Shown in pieces: positions 23,895 through 33,383 of a stretch of DNA of 64,000 nucleotides. The stretch lies in NCBI GenBank assembly GCA_035379625.1, contig DAOSVM010000007.1:1-64000 (forward strand), in the 5' to 3' direction. Position 1 is the stretch's first letter; the number at the start of each line of letters is the position of its first letter. The position numbers and the translations under genes are program-made. The stretch comes from DAOSCP01 sp035379625. GTDB lineage: Bacteria; Bacteroidota; Ignavibacteria; Ignavibacteriales; DAOSCP01. The notes below the pieces were generated by a model. It did not search any database. It was given only the letters and a program-made list of their open reading frames with translations, and was not told where the DNA came from.

Positions 23895-26294
23895 ATGTTG
23901 AAGTCAGTACTTAAAATTTTACTTACAACAATTTTAGTGGGAATTATATTATTATTTGTTGTTTCAATTTATGGTTATCTGTATTTACAATATAGTTATC
24001 CGAACTATGAGGGTAAAGAAACCGTTAAAAGTGTAATAAGTGATGTATCTATTTATTTTGATAATTATGCAAATGCACAAATTGTTGCAAAAAATGATTA
24101 TGATGTAGCTTATTCTCTTGGTTATTTGCATGCTAGTGAAAGATTATTTCAAATTGATTTAATGGTGAGGACAGGTTTAGGAAATTTGAGTTGTGTATAT
24201 GGCGATTCTACTGTTACGTTTGATATATTCTTTAGAACACTTGGAATAAAAGATGTTGCTATAAAAAGTTATAATCAATTACCAGATTATCATAAGAAAA
24301 TATTATTGGCTTATTGTAATGGTATTAATGAATATATCGATAACCATAAAAGTGCATTACCAGTTGAGTTTAATCTATTGAGTTATAAGCCATTAAAATG
24401 GAAGCCCTATTATCCCATTATCGTTTCTAAAATGGTAGCATGGGAAATGAATTTAAGTTGGTGGTCTGATATAGTTTTAACAAATATATATAATAGATTG
24501 GGTGATAATGCAAAATTATTTATATTAGATGAAAATGAACAAATTGGAAAGTTTAGTTCTAAAACTGACACTATTGCTATGAATAATACTATTGTTGAAT
24601 TAGATAAAAAAGTACGAAAATTTTTAGGATTTGATGGTATCCATTTAGGCTCTAATAATTGGGTAGTAGCTCCAAAGCATTCAAAAAGTGGTAAACCAAT
24701 AATAGCAAACGATCCACATCTAGTTATAAGAAATCCAAACTTCTTTTATTTTGTTTCAATTAAATCGCCAGAATGGAATTCAAGTGGTTTTACTATTCCT
24801 GGAATTCCTGCAGTAATAATTGGTAAAAATAATGACATTGCATGGGCTATTACTAATCTTATGCTTGATGATTGTGATTTTTATGTTGAAAAAGTTAATT
24901 ATAATGAAAAAACTTATATGCTTGATGGACAAAATAGAAAATTATATTATATCAATGACACTATACACATTGGGAATAAGCATATAATATTTACCAAATA
25001 TTATACTCATAGAGGGCCAGTTTTATCAAATATTGAAAAATACAATAAATTGATAACAAAAGTTCAAAAAAGTAAAGTTGGTGAATATAGTATAAGATGG
25101 ACTGGGTTAGAGCCTTCAGGTGAAATTAAAAGTATGATAGATATTAACAAAGCAAAAAATTTTGAAGAATTTCGAAATGCATTTCGTGTTTATGTAGCAC
25201 CTGGGCAAAATTATATTTATGCTGATAAAAATGGGAATATTGGTTATTTATTAGTTGGTAAGATTCCTATTAGATCAACTAACGGTACAACAATAGCATT
25301 TGACGGAACAACAATAAAAAATGATTGGCAGTCATATGTGCCGTATGAACAAATGCCATATTTATATAATCCAGAAAATGGTTTTATTGCCACTGCTAAT
25401 AATAAAGTAATAAAGAATTTTAATTATCATATTACAAACTTTTGGGAACCATCTTCCAGGATAGAGAGAATAAACCAACTTTTGACTTCAAAAATAAAAT
25501 TTGATATCAAAGATTTTAAAAGTTTTCAGAATGATATATATTCGCCTTATGCAAATGTTTTAAAAGGTTATATTATAAAAGCTTTTGAAAATTTTAATAT
25601 AAAAGATAATAATTTAAAATTATCATTGACAATTTTGAATGGATGGCAAGGTAATATGGATAAAAATTTGCAGGCGCCTTTGATTTATCAAATGTTTCTA
25701 AAGAAATATATTCAAAATACAATACAAGATGAGCTTGGTGACAAATTATTTCAAGAATATTTATTTCTTGCTAATATGCCATTGAGATTAATATATAAAT
25801 TAACAATTGAAGGAAATTCGATATTATTCGATAATGTAAATACAATGAATGTAAAAGAGAATAGAGACTACATAATAAGAAAAAGTTTTTCGGATGCGAT
25901 ATTAGAATTAGAAAAAGATTATGGTTATGATATATCGTTATGGCAATGGGGAATTGTACATAAGATATCACCACAACATCTTTTTGAACAAAATAGTAAA
26001 GTGTTTAAATATTTACTTAATACTCCTGAATATTCCGTTAATGGTGATGGAACAACAGTTTTTAATACAGAATATTTATTTACAAGTGATTTTAGTGCTA
26101 AAGTTGGACCATCGATAAGATTTATATATGATTTTAATGATCCAAATATTATAAATATATGTTCTTTAGGTGGACAATCAGGGCATCTATTAAGTGAGAA
26201 TAATATGAATCAATTGAAAAATTTTATTGATGGTAAATATAATATTTTTAATGAAAAAGCAGCATTCAAGAGGGGTGTAAAGTTGGTAAAATAA
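23895..26294 (+). CDS. Penicillin acylase family N-terminal-nucleophile hydrolase
   Basis: This 799-residue precursor has an N-terminal membrane anchor or signal (about 6-30). An alpha-chain region with 'YSLGYLHASERLFQIDLM' (73-90) is followed by the self-cleavage site at 'GSNNW', where Ser253 becomes the N-terminal nucleophile of the beta chain. 'NDPHLVIRNPNFFYFV' and the 'GFTIPGIPAVIIGKNNDIAWAITN' block are conserved in the family. Family members deacylate penicillins, aculeacin or acyl-homoserine lactones; the natural substrate here is unknown. It acts in the periplasm. It closes the holA gene cluster. Confidence 0.95.
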   Translation: MLKSVLKILLTTILVGIILLFVVSIYGYLYLQYSYPNYEGKETVKSVISDVSIYFDNYANAQIVAKNDYDVAYSLGYLHASERLFQIDLMVRTGLGNLSCVYGDSTVTFDIFFRTLGIKDVAIKSYNQLPDYHKKILLAYCNGINEYIDNHKSALPVEFNLLSYKPLKWKPYYPIIVSKMVAWEMNLSWWSDIVLTNIYNRLGDNAKLFILDENEQIGKFSSKTDTIAMNNTIVELDKKVRKFLGFDGIHLGSNNWVVAPKHSKSGKPIIANDPHLVIRNPNFFYFVSIKSPEWNSSGFTIPGIPAVIIGKNNDIAWAITNLMLDDCDFYVEKVNYNEKTYMLDGQNRKLYYINDTIHIGNKHIIFTKYYTHRGPVLSNIEKYNKLITKVQKSKVGEYSIRWTGLEPSGEIKSMIDINKAKNFEEFRNAFRVYVAPGQNYIYADKNGNIGYLLVGKIPIRSTNGTTIAFDGTTIKNDWQSYVPYEQMPYLYNPENGFIATANNKVIKNFNYHITNFWEPSSRIERINQLLTSKIKFDIKDFKSFQNDIYSPYANVLKGYIIKAFENFNIKDNNLKLSLTILNGWQGNMDKNLQAPLIYQMFLKKYIQNTIQDELGDKLFQEYLFLANMPLRLIYKLTIEGNSILFDNVNTMNVKENRDYIIRKSFSDAILELEKDYGYDISLWQWGIVHKISPQHLFEQNSKVFKYLLNTPEYSVNGDGTTVFNTEYLFTSDFSAKVGPSIRFIYDFNDPNIINICSLGGQSGHLLSENNMNQLKNFIDGKYNIFNEKAAFKRGVKLVK

Positions 26295-26349
26295 ATTTTT
26301 TTTTGATAAATAAAATTAGTATATTTGTATTAATAAAATTTGCCAAAAA

Positions 26350-26388
26350 GCCATCTCTATTACAAAAATTGAGGTGGCGATTTTTTTT
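26350..26388 (+). terminator. Rho-independent terminator after the penicillin acylase gene
   Basis: GCCATCTC (26350-26357) pairs with GAGGTGGC (26371-26378, one G-U pair), followed by GA and eight T. It ends about 30 nt before the greA start, so greA should have its own promoter; an isolated TATATTTG at about 26315 is upstream of the terminator and was not accepted as that promoter. Confidence 0.75.
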
Positions 26389-26417
26389 GTTTATTATCAA
26401 AACAAATGAGGAGAAAA

Positions 26418-26897
26418 ATGGCTGAGAGTCCAATTTATTTAACTAAGGAAAGATTGATTGAAATTGAAAATGAGCTTAAACATTTGAAGACAGTAGGTAG
26501 AGAAGAAATGGCTCAAAGGATAGCAGAAGCTCGCTCATACGGAGATTTATCAGAAAATGCAGAATATGATGCAGCTAAAGAGGCTCAAGGATTGCATGAA
26601 TTAAAAATTTCAAAGCTTGAAAATATTTTAGCAAGAGCTGTTATTATAGATTTATCGAAATTACCAAATGATGAAGTACATATTTTATCAAAAGTAACTG
26701 TAAAAAATAAAAAAAATAATAAAACATATGTATATACATTAGTTTCTGAAGAAGAGGCAGAATTTCAACAAGGCAAAATTTCTATTACATCTCCTGTAGG
26801 TAAAGCTTTATTAGGAAAAAAAATAAATGATGTTGTTACAGTTAAAGCTCCAGCTGGTTTAATAGAATATGAAATTTTAAATATAGAAAACATTTAA
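26418..26897 (+). CDS. greA: Transcription elongation factor GreA
   Basis: GreA stimulates RNA cleavage by backtracked RNA polymerase. The 159-residue product has the N-terminal coiled coil with acidic tip ('ARSYGDLSENAEYDAAKEAQ', about 36-55) and the C-terminal FKBP-like domain ending 'APAGLIEYEILNIE'. The upstream in-frame ATG at 26406 lies in the ribosome site (GAGGAG), so the second ATG is used. ribD follows after 10 nt. Confidence 0.96.
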   Translation: MAESPIYLTKERLIEIENELKHLKTVGREEMAQRIAEARSYGDLSENAEYDAAKEAQGLHELKISKLENILARAVIIDLSKLPNDEVHILSKVTVKNKKNNKTYVYTLVSEEEAEFQQGKISITSPVGKALLGKKINDVVTVKAPAGLIEYEILNIENI

Positions 26898-26907
26898 TGA
26901 ATTAACA

Positions 26908-27996
26908 TTGAACGACGAATCCTACATAAAATTAGCATTAGAATTAGCAAAAAAAGGGAAAGGGAAAGTAAGTCCTAATCCTTTAGTCGGTTGTGTTATT
27001 GTTAAAGATAATACAATTCTAAGTGCGGGCTATCATGAATTTTATGGTGGGCCACATGCAGAGGCTAATGCAATAAATAATGCGAAATGTGATCTTGCTG
27101 GCTCTACATTATACGTAAATCTTGAACCTTGTGCACATTATGGAAAAACACCGCCTTGTGTCGATAAGATTATTGAGAATAAAATTTCCAGAGTTGTTAT
27201 TGGAACGTTAGATCCTAATCCATTAGTAAGCGGTAAAGGCGTCGAAAAATTAAAAGAAGCTGGAATAGAGGTAGAAATAGGTTTATGCCGTGATGAATGT
27301 TTATATACAAATCGCTTTTTCTTCAAATATATAACTCAGAAAATACCATATATTACGTTAAAAATAGCCCAAACTCTTGATGGAAAAATTGCTGATATTA
27401 ATAACGATGCATTTTGGATATCTTCATCACCATCCAGAAGATTCGTGCATAAATTAAGAAGTGAATATGATGCTGTACTTGTTGGTTCTAATACTATTGA
27501 AGTTGATAATCCACAATTAACAGTTAGATTAACCGAGGGAAGAAATCCTAAAAGAATTATAGTCGATACAAAACTTAAAATTGATCTTAATAAAGCCATA
27601 TTTGATAAAAATTCTGATAACATTATCATTATATATTCAAAAAAGGTTAATAAATTACAAAAGGCTAAAATTAAATCGTTAATGGAAAAAGGAGTTACTC
27701 TTATTCCTGTAAATGAAACAAAAGATGGCTTGTTGAATATCAAAGCAGCTCTTAAAGATTTAGGAACTCTTAACATTTCATCGATTCTTGTTGAAGGTGG
27801 ACAAAAAATATTTACATATTTCTTAAAAAATAGATTTTATGATGATATAATTACTTTCATAAGCCCTAAAATATTAGGTATTGGAATTTCATCATTTGGA
27901 GATTTGAACATTAAAAATATTCGTAAGTCTATTGTTCATAAAATTTCTCACTATGAAAAAATTGGTGATGATATAATGGTGGTACTTAAAAGGTAA
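26908..27996 (+). CDS. ribD: Bifunctional riboflavin biosynthesis deaminase/reductase
   Basis: This 362-residue protein performs two consecutive riboflavin steps. The deaminase domain has the zinc site 'HAEANAI' (His50, Glu52) and 'PCAHYGKTPPC' (Cys75, Cys84). The reductase domain (from about 148) has 'TLKIAQTLDGKIAD' and 'ILVEGGQKIF'. A TTG start at 26908 is used because it gives the family N-terminus 'NDESYIKLALELA' and because no ATG is available. No FMN riboswitch is visible upstream. ribE follows after 3 nt. Confidence 0.95.
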   Translation: MNDESYIKLALELAKKGKGKVSPNPLVGCVIVKDNTILSAGYHEFYGGPHAEANAINNAKCDLAGSTLYVNLEPCAHYGKTPPCVDKIIENKISRVVIGTLDPNPLVSGKGVEKLKEAGIEVEIGLCRDECLYTNRFFFKYITQKIPYITLKIAQTLDGKIADINNDAFWISSSPSRRFVHKLRSEYDAVLVGSNTIEVDNPQLTVRLTEGRNPKRIIVDTKLKIDLNKAIFDKNSDNIIIIYSKKVNKLQKAKIKSLMEKGVTLIPVNETKDGLLNIKAALKDLGTLNISSILVEGGQKIFTYFLKNRFYDDIITFISPKILGIGISSFGDLNIKNIRKSIVHKISHYEKIGDDIMVVLKR

Positions 27997-27999
27997 ATT

Positions 28000-28637
28000 A
28001 TGTTTACTGGATTAGTAGAAGAAATAGGTAAAGTTTTTAAATTAAAAAGATTAGGTTCGGGAATTGAATATTCAATTAAATGTGAAAAAGTACTTAAAAA
28101 TTTAGAAGTCGGCGATAGTATATCTGTGAACGGAGTTTGCCAGACTGTTACAAAATTCGATGAAAATTCTTTTACTGTGTTTGCTGTCGAAGAAACTCTC
28201 AATAAAACAACTCTAAAAAAACTCAAAATTAACGATATCGTTAATTTAGAAACTTCACTAACACTTAATAAAAAAATAGGCGGACATTTAGTTTATGGCC
28301 ATGTTGATACTGTAGGCAAAATTATTAATATTAACAAATCTCCAAATGAAATTTTGCTAACAGTAGAATTCGATAGAGAATTTAATAAATATGTATTCAT
28401 GTAGGTTCTATAGCTATAGATGGTGTTAGTTTAACAATAGCGAAATTATCTGATAATTCAATCACAGTAGCTATAATACCTCATACCTGGATAAATACAA
28501 TTTTCAAAACTAAAATTGTTGGTGATTTAGTTAATCTGGAGTTTGATTTCATCGGTAAATATGTTGAGAAACAACTTTCACAAACTTCTCAAAAATCCAA
28601 CGTTACAATTGATTGGCTAAGAGAATACGGCTTTTAA
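28000..28637 (+). pseudogene. ribE: Riboflavin synthase (alpha subunit) gene with a frameshift
   Basis: The first frame (28000-28404) encodes the N-terminal lumazine-binding repeat from 'MFTGLVEEIGKV' to 'GHLVYGHVDTVG' and ends at TAG after 'NKYVFM'. From 28404 the other frame carries the second repeat: 'GSIAIDGVSLTIAKL' through 'DWLREYGF', stopping at 28635-28637. Together they give about 212 residues, the normal length. Loss of one base within about 28399-28403 explains the break; the site is not a homopolymer and not a known slippery heptamer. The ATG of tilS follows directly. Because riboflavin synthase is usually essential, either this is a sequence error or another copy exists. Confidence 0.88.
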
Positions 28638-29981
28638 ATGGAAAATATTTATAAAGAGAAATTCTTAAATTTTCTTAAAAAGAATAATTTAATTGAGTCA
28701 AATGATAATATTTTAATCGCTTTTAGTGGTGGTCCTGATTCAGTATTTCTTATGACTTTTTTGAATGAATTTAAAAATTATTTAAAAATCAATCTTTTTG
28801 CTTGTCATGTAAATCATAATTTGCGTGTTAATGCTACAAAAGATATGGAATTTGCTCTTTCTTTTTGTGATGATTTACAAATTCCTATTGCTGTAACAAG
28901 TGTAAATGTTTATGAATATAAAGATTTAAATAAACTATCAATCGAAGAAGCAGCAAGAATTTTACGTTATGAAGCTTTAGAAAATATTGCAAAAAAATTT
29001 TCTTGTAATAAAATAGCAACAGCTCATAATTTAAACGATAATACAGAAACATTTTTGCTTAATGTATTGAAAGGTACTGGTTTAAAGGGGCTTAAGGGTA
29101 TACCTATCAAAAGAGATAATATTATAAGACCAATAATGTGTTTTACAAAAGATGAAATTGTAAATTATCTAAAAAAAAATAATATCTCATATATTATCGA
29201 TGAAACCAACTTAACTAACGATTATCAAAGAAATTATTTAAGAAATGAAATTTTACCAAAACTAAGAGAAAAGATAAATCCTAAATTAGATAATTCTATT
29301 TTTAATTTGGGAAGGATATTAGAAGATTTTGAAGTTAATTTAGACGCAAATTGCAATATAACTAATGATAAATTAAAAATTGAAAAGAGTAGATTGAGTA
29401 AAATTAGTTTGTATAATTGTTTATCAAATATTCCTAATTTAGAAATATCCTATAAGTTAATAGATGATTTATTTGAATTAAAAGAAAAGAAAATTGGGAA
29501 AAAAATTGTTTTACCAAAAAATTATATAGCATTAAATGATAGAGATTTTATTATTATTTATAAAGATGACAAAAATATCGAAAATGAGACATTTGTATTG
29601 ACAATTAAAAATAATTTCCTTAAAACAAAATATTTTGATATTTTTGTAAACATATTGGAAAGAAAAGATGTTAATATTAATGAAAAAGAAACGAATGAAG
29701 AATTTATTGATTTTGATAAATTAAAATCTGATGAGTTAATAATTAGAAAATATAGAGAAACAGATTATTTTTATCCATTAGGATTAAAAAATAAACAAAG
29801 TTTGAAAGATTTTTTGTCGAATAATAAAGTACCGATAATTAATAGAAAGGATGTGTTTGTTATTGAAAATGATGAGAAAATTATTTATGTAATTGGTTAT
29901 AGAATCGATAATAGGTTTAAAATTACAAATAACACAAAGAGGGTATTAAAAATATGTTATCAACCGATATTAAAGACATAG
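28638..29981 (+). CDS. tilS: tRNA(Ile)-lysidine synthase
   Basis: TilS adds lysine to C34 of the AUA-reading isoleucine tRNA. The 447-residue protein has the PP-loop 'SGGPDS' (30-35), 'HVNHNLR' and 'IATAHNLNDNTETFLLNVLKGTGLKGLKGIP' typical of the N-terminal ATPase, and a C-terminal domain with 'IRKYRETDYFYPLGL'. The start is immediately next to the ribE stop. The end overlaps hpt by 28 nt. Confidence 0.95.
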   Translation: MENIYKEKFLNFLKKNNLIESNDNILIAFSGGPDSVFLMTFLNEFKNYLKINLFACHVNHNLRVNATKDMEFALSFCDDLQIPIAVTSVNVYEYKDLNKLSIEEAARILRYEALENIAKKFSCNKIATAHNLNDNTETFLLNVLKGTGLKGLKGIPIKRDNIIRPIMCFTKDEIVNYLKKNNISYIIDETNLTNDYQRNYLRNEILPKLREKINPKLDNSIFNLGRILEDFEVNLDANCNITNDKLKIEKSRLSKISLYNCLSNIPNLEISYKLIDDLFELKEKKIGKKIVLPKNYIALNDRDFIIIYKDDKNIENETFVLTIKNNFLKTKYFDIFVNILERKDVNINEKETNEEFIDFDKLKSDELIIRKYRETDYFYPLGLKNKQSLKDFLSNNKVPIINRKDVFVIENDEKIIYVIGYRIDNRFKITNNTKRVLKICYQPILKT

Positions 29982-30508
29982 TAATAGGTGATGATGTTTT
30001 TGAAGTTTATATTTCTGCAGAGCAATTGCAGGCAAAAATTAAAGAAGTGGCGGAAGTAATTAATAAAGATTATAAAGATACTGTTCCAGTCTTTATATGT
30101 ACTTTAAACGGTGCTTTTATGTTTATGTCAGATTTAATGAAAAATATTAATATTGAGTGTGAAGTTGATTTTTTAAAACTCTCTAGCTATGGTGATGCAA
30201 AATTATCGTCAGGTAATGTTAAATTATTAAAAAATATTGATTGTAAAATAGAAGGGCGTGATATTATTGTTGTAGAGGATATTGTTGATACGGGTCTTTC
30301 ATTGCAATATATGAAAAATTTATTGCTTGAATTAAAACCTAAAAGCTTAAAATTTGTTTCTTTATTAGTTAAAAGGGAAGCAATAAAATACGATGTACAA
30401 ATAGATTATTATTGCTTTGATATTCCAAATAAATTTGTAATAGGATATGGTTTAGATTTAGCTCAAAAATATAGAAATTTACCTCATATATATAAGTTAA
30501 AGAATTAA
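29954..30508 (+). CDS. hpt: Hypoxanthine phosphoribosyltransferase
   Basis: This 184-residue purine salvage enzyme has the PRPP-binding motif 'VVEDIVDTGLS' (106-116), the flexible loop region 'LKLSSYGDAKLSSG' (75-87) and a C-terminal 'DIPNKFVIGYGLDLAQKYRNLPHIY'. Its ATG lies 28 nt inside tilS. The tilS-hpt-ftsH order is widespread in bacteria, which supports all three calls. Confidence 0.96.
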   Translation: MLSTDIKDIVIGDDVFEVYISAEQLQAKIKEVAEVINKDYKDTVPVFICTLNGAFMFMSDLMKNINIECEVDFLKLSSYGDAKLSSGNVKLLKNIDCKIEGRDIIVVEDIVDTGLSLQYMKNLLLELKPKSLKFVSLLVKREAIKYDVQIDYYCFDIPNKFVIGYGLDLAQKYRNLPHIYKLKN

Positions 30509-30529
30509 TAACAAATTAAAGTTTGAATT

Positions 30530-32626
30530 ATGGAAGAAAACAAAAATAAATTACCTGATACTGAAAAAAGTAATATAAAAAACAAAAAGAGAACAATGAA
30601 AAAAAATAATGATTCTAAAAAGCCAGATCAAAATTTTGACTGGGAAAAAATAATTAAAAGCGTTGTTAGTTGGGGGTTAGTTTTACTAGCAGCTGTAGTA
30701 TTTCTGCAACTTACAAGTGATAACACAAGTTCAACAACCTTAACTTATGATAAATATAAAAAATTACTTGATTCAAATCAAATAGCTTTTATTAAGGTAG
30801 AGAAATCTGATTTAAACGATTATACTATATACGGAAAATTAAAAAATGATGTAAATTTAGATGTAAACGGTAAAGGGAAGAAGATTAGAATCAACAGATT
30901 TGAATTATTTATGCCAGAACCTGTATTAAGTGCAGAGAAGAAGATTTGGGAAGAAAAAGGAATTAGCCTTAATTTTGAAAAAGTAACAAGTCAATGGCTT
31001 AATATTTTTTATACAATAATACCATGGTTATTACTGATTGGGTTTTGGTTTTTCTTGATGAGAAGAATGCAAGGTGGAGGAGGTTCTGGAACAAAAGGAT
31101 TATTTACATTTGGTAAAAGTAGAGCAAGGTTAATAAATGAAAGTCAAAATCCAGTAACATTCAAAGATGTTGCAGGAGCTGATGAAGCTAAGGTTGAATT
31201 ACAGGAGATTATTGAATTTTTAAAGGAACCTGGTAAATTCCAAAGATTAGGTGGAAAAATTCCAAAAGGTGTATTATTGTTAGGCCCTCCGGGAACAGGT
31301 AAAACATTATTAGCTAGAGCTGTTGCAGGTGAAGCTGGAGTTCCATTCTTTTCAATAAGTGGTGCAGATTTCGTTGAAATGTTTGTTGGTGTGGGTGCAA
31401 GTAGAGTTAGGGACCTATTCGATCAAGCCAAAAAAAATGCGCCTTGTATTGTATTTATCGATGAAATTGATGCTGTAGGTCGTCAAAGAGGTGCAGGTTT
31501 AGGTGGTGGGCATGATGAAAGAGAGCAGACATTAAATCAACTATTAGTTGAAATGGATGGTTTCGAACAAAATTCTGGTGTTATTGTGATGGCTGCCACA
31601 AATCGCCCAGATGTTTTAGATCCGGCTTTAATGAGGCCCGGAAGATTTGACCGACAAGTTGTTGTTGATAGACCTGATGTAAAAGGAAGAGAAGGAATTT
31701 TAAAAGTTCATACAAGAAAAGTTCCTTTGGATAAAGATGTTGATATTTCAGTTCTTGCAAAAGGTACTCCTGGACTTTCAGGCGCTGATTTAGCAAATTT
31801 AGTTAATGAAGCAGTTCTTTTAGCTGCAAGAAAAAATAAAGATAAAGTTTCGATGAAAGATTTTGAAGAAGCTAAAGACAAAGTTATGATGGGTACAGAA
31901 AGAAAAAGTATGATAATGTCTGATAATGAGAAAAAAACAACGGCTTATCACGAATGCGGACACGTTTTGGTTGCGAAGTTGATACCTGAAGCTGATCCAG
32001 TTCATAAAGTTACTATTATTCCTAGAGGTAGAGCTCTTGGAGTTACTACTTATTTGCCAATTGATGAAAGGCATTCATATAGTAAAAAATATATTGAAGC
32101 ACATTTGGCTGCTTTATTAGGTGGTAGAGCTGCTGAAATGATTGTGTTTGGTGAATTGAATACTGGGGCACAAAATGACATCGAAAGGGTTACAAATCTT
32201 GCTAAAAAAATGGTTTGTGAGTGGGGAATGAGTGAAAAACTTGGTCCGCTTGCTTATGGTTCTAGGGAAGAAGAAATCTTTTTAGGAAGAGAAATTACAA
32301 AGCACAAGGAATACAGCGAAAAAACAGCTGAAGCAATCGATACTGAAGTTAAATCTATTGTTGAAAATGCTATGAAAAGAGCTTTAACATTGTTGAATGA
32401 AAATATCGATACACTACACAGATTAGCTAAATATCTTCTTGAAAGGGAAATATTAGATGCGGAAGAAATTGATAAGATTATGAAAGGTGAAGAATTAGAG
32501 CCTGTTAAAAAAGAAGAAAGTAAAGAAGAAGATTTACCAGAACATGTGAAAAGTTTACTAGAAGCAAGAAAGAAAAAAACACAGGATGAAAATAAAACTG
32601 AAGATAACAAAGATTTCTTGGCATAA
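30530..32626 (+). CDS. ftsH: ATP-dependent zinc metalloprotease FtsH
   Basis: The membrane-anchored AAA protease, 698 residues. It has two membrane spans (about 44-62 and 160-177), Walker A 'GPPGTGKT' (252-259), Walker B 'IVFIDEIDAVG', the SRH region 'ATNRPDVLDPALMRPGRFDRQV' and the protease zinc site 'HECGH' (474-478), where most homologues have HEAGH. An acidic tail follows residue 640. FtsH removes misassembled membrane proteins and short-lived regulators. Confidence 0.97.
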   Translation: MEENKNKLPDTEKSNIKNKKRTMKKNNDSKKPDQNFDWEKIIKSVVSWGLVLLAAVVFLQLTSDNTSSTTLTYDKYKKLLDSNQIAFIKVEKSDLNDYTIYGKLKNDVNLDVNGKGKKIRINRFELFMPEPVLSAEKKIWEEKGISLNFEKVTSQWLNIFYTIIPWLLLIGFWFFLMRRMQGGGGSGTKGLFTFGKSRARLINESQNPVTFKDVAGADEAKVELQEIIEFLKEPGKFQRLGGKIPKGVLLLGPPGTGKTLLARAVAGEAGVPFFSISGADFVEMFVGVGASRVRDLFDQAKKNAPCIVFIDEIDAVGRQRGAGLGGGHDEREQTLNQLLVEMDGFEQNSGVIVMAATNRPDVLDPALMRPGRFDRQVVVDRPDVKGREGILKVHTRKVPLDKDVDISVLAKGTPGLSGADLANLVNEAVLLAARKNKDKVSMKDFEEAKDKVMMGTERKSMIMSDNEKKTTAYHECGHVLVAKLIPEADPVHKVTIIPRGRALGVTTYLPIDERHSYSKKYIEAHLAALLGGRAAEMIVFGELNTGAQNDIERVTNLAKKMVCEWGMSEKLGPLAYGSREEEIFLGREITKHKEYSEKTAEAIDTEVKSIVENAMKRALTLLNENIDTLHRLAKYLLEREILDAEEIDKIMKGEELEPVKKEESKEEDLPEHVKSLLEARKKKTQDENKTEDNKDFLA

Positions 32627-32655
32627 ATATGAATAACTAACAAATTTGAAGTAAG

Positions 32656-33306
32656 ATGATAGGACAAATTCAGACATTCGACTATAAAACAGAAGTTCTT
32701 AGAAAATTGATACACTTAACATCATTATTAATACCAATTATTTATTGGCATATTCCTAAAGATGTTGCTTTATATATTTTGGTCCCTTTAACTTTAATTG
32801 CTTTAATTATGGATGTTGGTAGATTTTATGTTCCAGCTATTAGAAACTTTATAAATACTTTTTTTATGTTCATGTTACGAGAACATGAAAAAGATCAATC
32901 AAAGAGGAATTTAAATGGTGCATCTTATGTGTTAATGTCTGCTGTTATATGTGTATTGATTTTTCCAAAACTATTTTTTGTTACGGCATTTTCAATTTTG
33001 ATTATATCGGATACATCAGCGGCTTTAATAGGAAGAAAATTTGGTAAACATAAATTTTTAATGAAAAGTTTGGAAGGAAGCCTAGCATTTTGGATATCAT
33101 CTATGTTTGTTGTTTTATTCTCTCCTAAATCACAATATATTTTAGAAGAATATTTGATAGGATTTCTTGCAGGTTTGGTTGCAATGTTTGCGGAAAATTT
33201 ATCCTATGGATGGGCGGATGATAATTTTTTAATTCCTTTAACTTCTGGTTTTACAATGTGGGGATTATATATATTGTATAATATACCAATACCTAGTATT
33301 AAATAA
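32656..33306 (+). CDS. Diacylglycerol/polyprenol kinase family membrane protein
   Basis: This 216-residue protein has about six hydrophobic spans. It matches the dolichol-kinase/DgkA-like CTP-transferase group: 'VLRKLIHLTSLLIPI' near the N-terminus, 'RNLNGASYVLMSAVIC', 'IISDTSAALIGRKFGKHKF', 'KSLEGSLAFWISS' and 'WADDNFLIPLTSGF'. The conserved Asp/Gly-rich loop suggests nucleotide-dependent phosphorylation of a lipid alcohol, possibly polyprenol or phytol. Substrate unknown. It follows ftsH by 29 nt and is probably the last gene of the greA-ftsH run. Confidence 0.85.
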   Translation: MIGQIQTFDYKTEVLRKLIHLTSLLIPIIYWHIPKDVALYILVPLTLIALIMDVGRFYVPAIRNFINTFFMFMLREHEKDQSKRNLNGASYVLMSAVICVLIFPKLFFVTAFSILIISDTSAALIGRKFGKHKFLMKSLEGSLAFWISSMFVVLFSPKSQYILEEYLIGFLAGLVAMFAENLSYGWADDNFLIPLTSGFTMWGLYILYNIPIPSIK

Positions 33307-33328
33307 AAAACTAATAAATTGTAATCTT

Positions 33329-33363
33329 AAGGCAAGCGAGCGAATGCGAGCATGCCTTTTTTT
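33329..33363 (+). terminator. Rho-independent terminator after the polyprenol-kinase-like gene
   Basis: AAGGCA and TGCCTT form a 6-bp stem closing an 18-nt loop that may pair further, followed by a T-rich stretch. It lies 22 nt after the stop codon and 20 nt before element copy 3. Confidence 0.7.
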
Positions 33364-33383
33364 ATTTTAAAAAATATTCATTG

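Noticed and set aside
26305..26330. TATATTTG -7-like box upstream of greA.
   Set aside because: The nearest TTTG/TTG is only about 14 nt away, and the strong terminator at 26350-26388 would lie between this box and greA.
26898..26907. FMN riboswitch controlling ribD.
   Set aside because: Only 10 nt separate greA and ribD, and no RFN-element sequence is visible.
32254..32715. Minus-strand ORF of 153 codons opposite the 3' end of ftsH.
   Set aside because: Antisense shadow of a strongly conserved coding region; Ser/Leu-rich composition typical of reverse frames.
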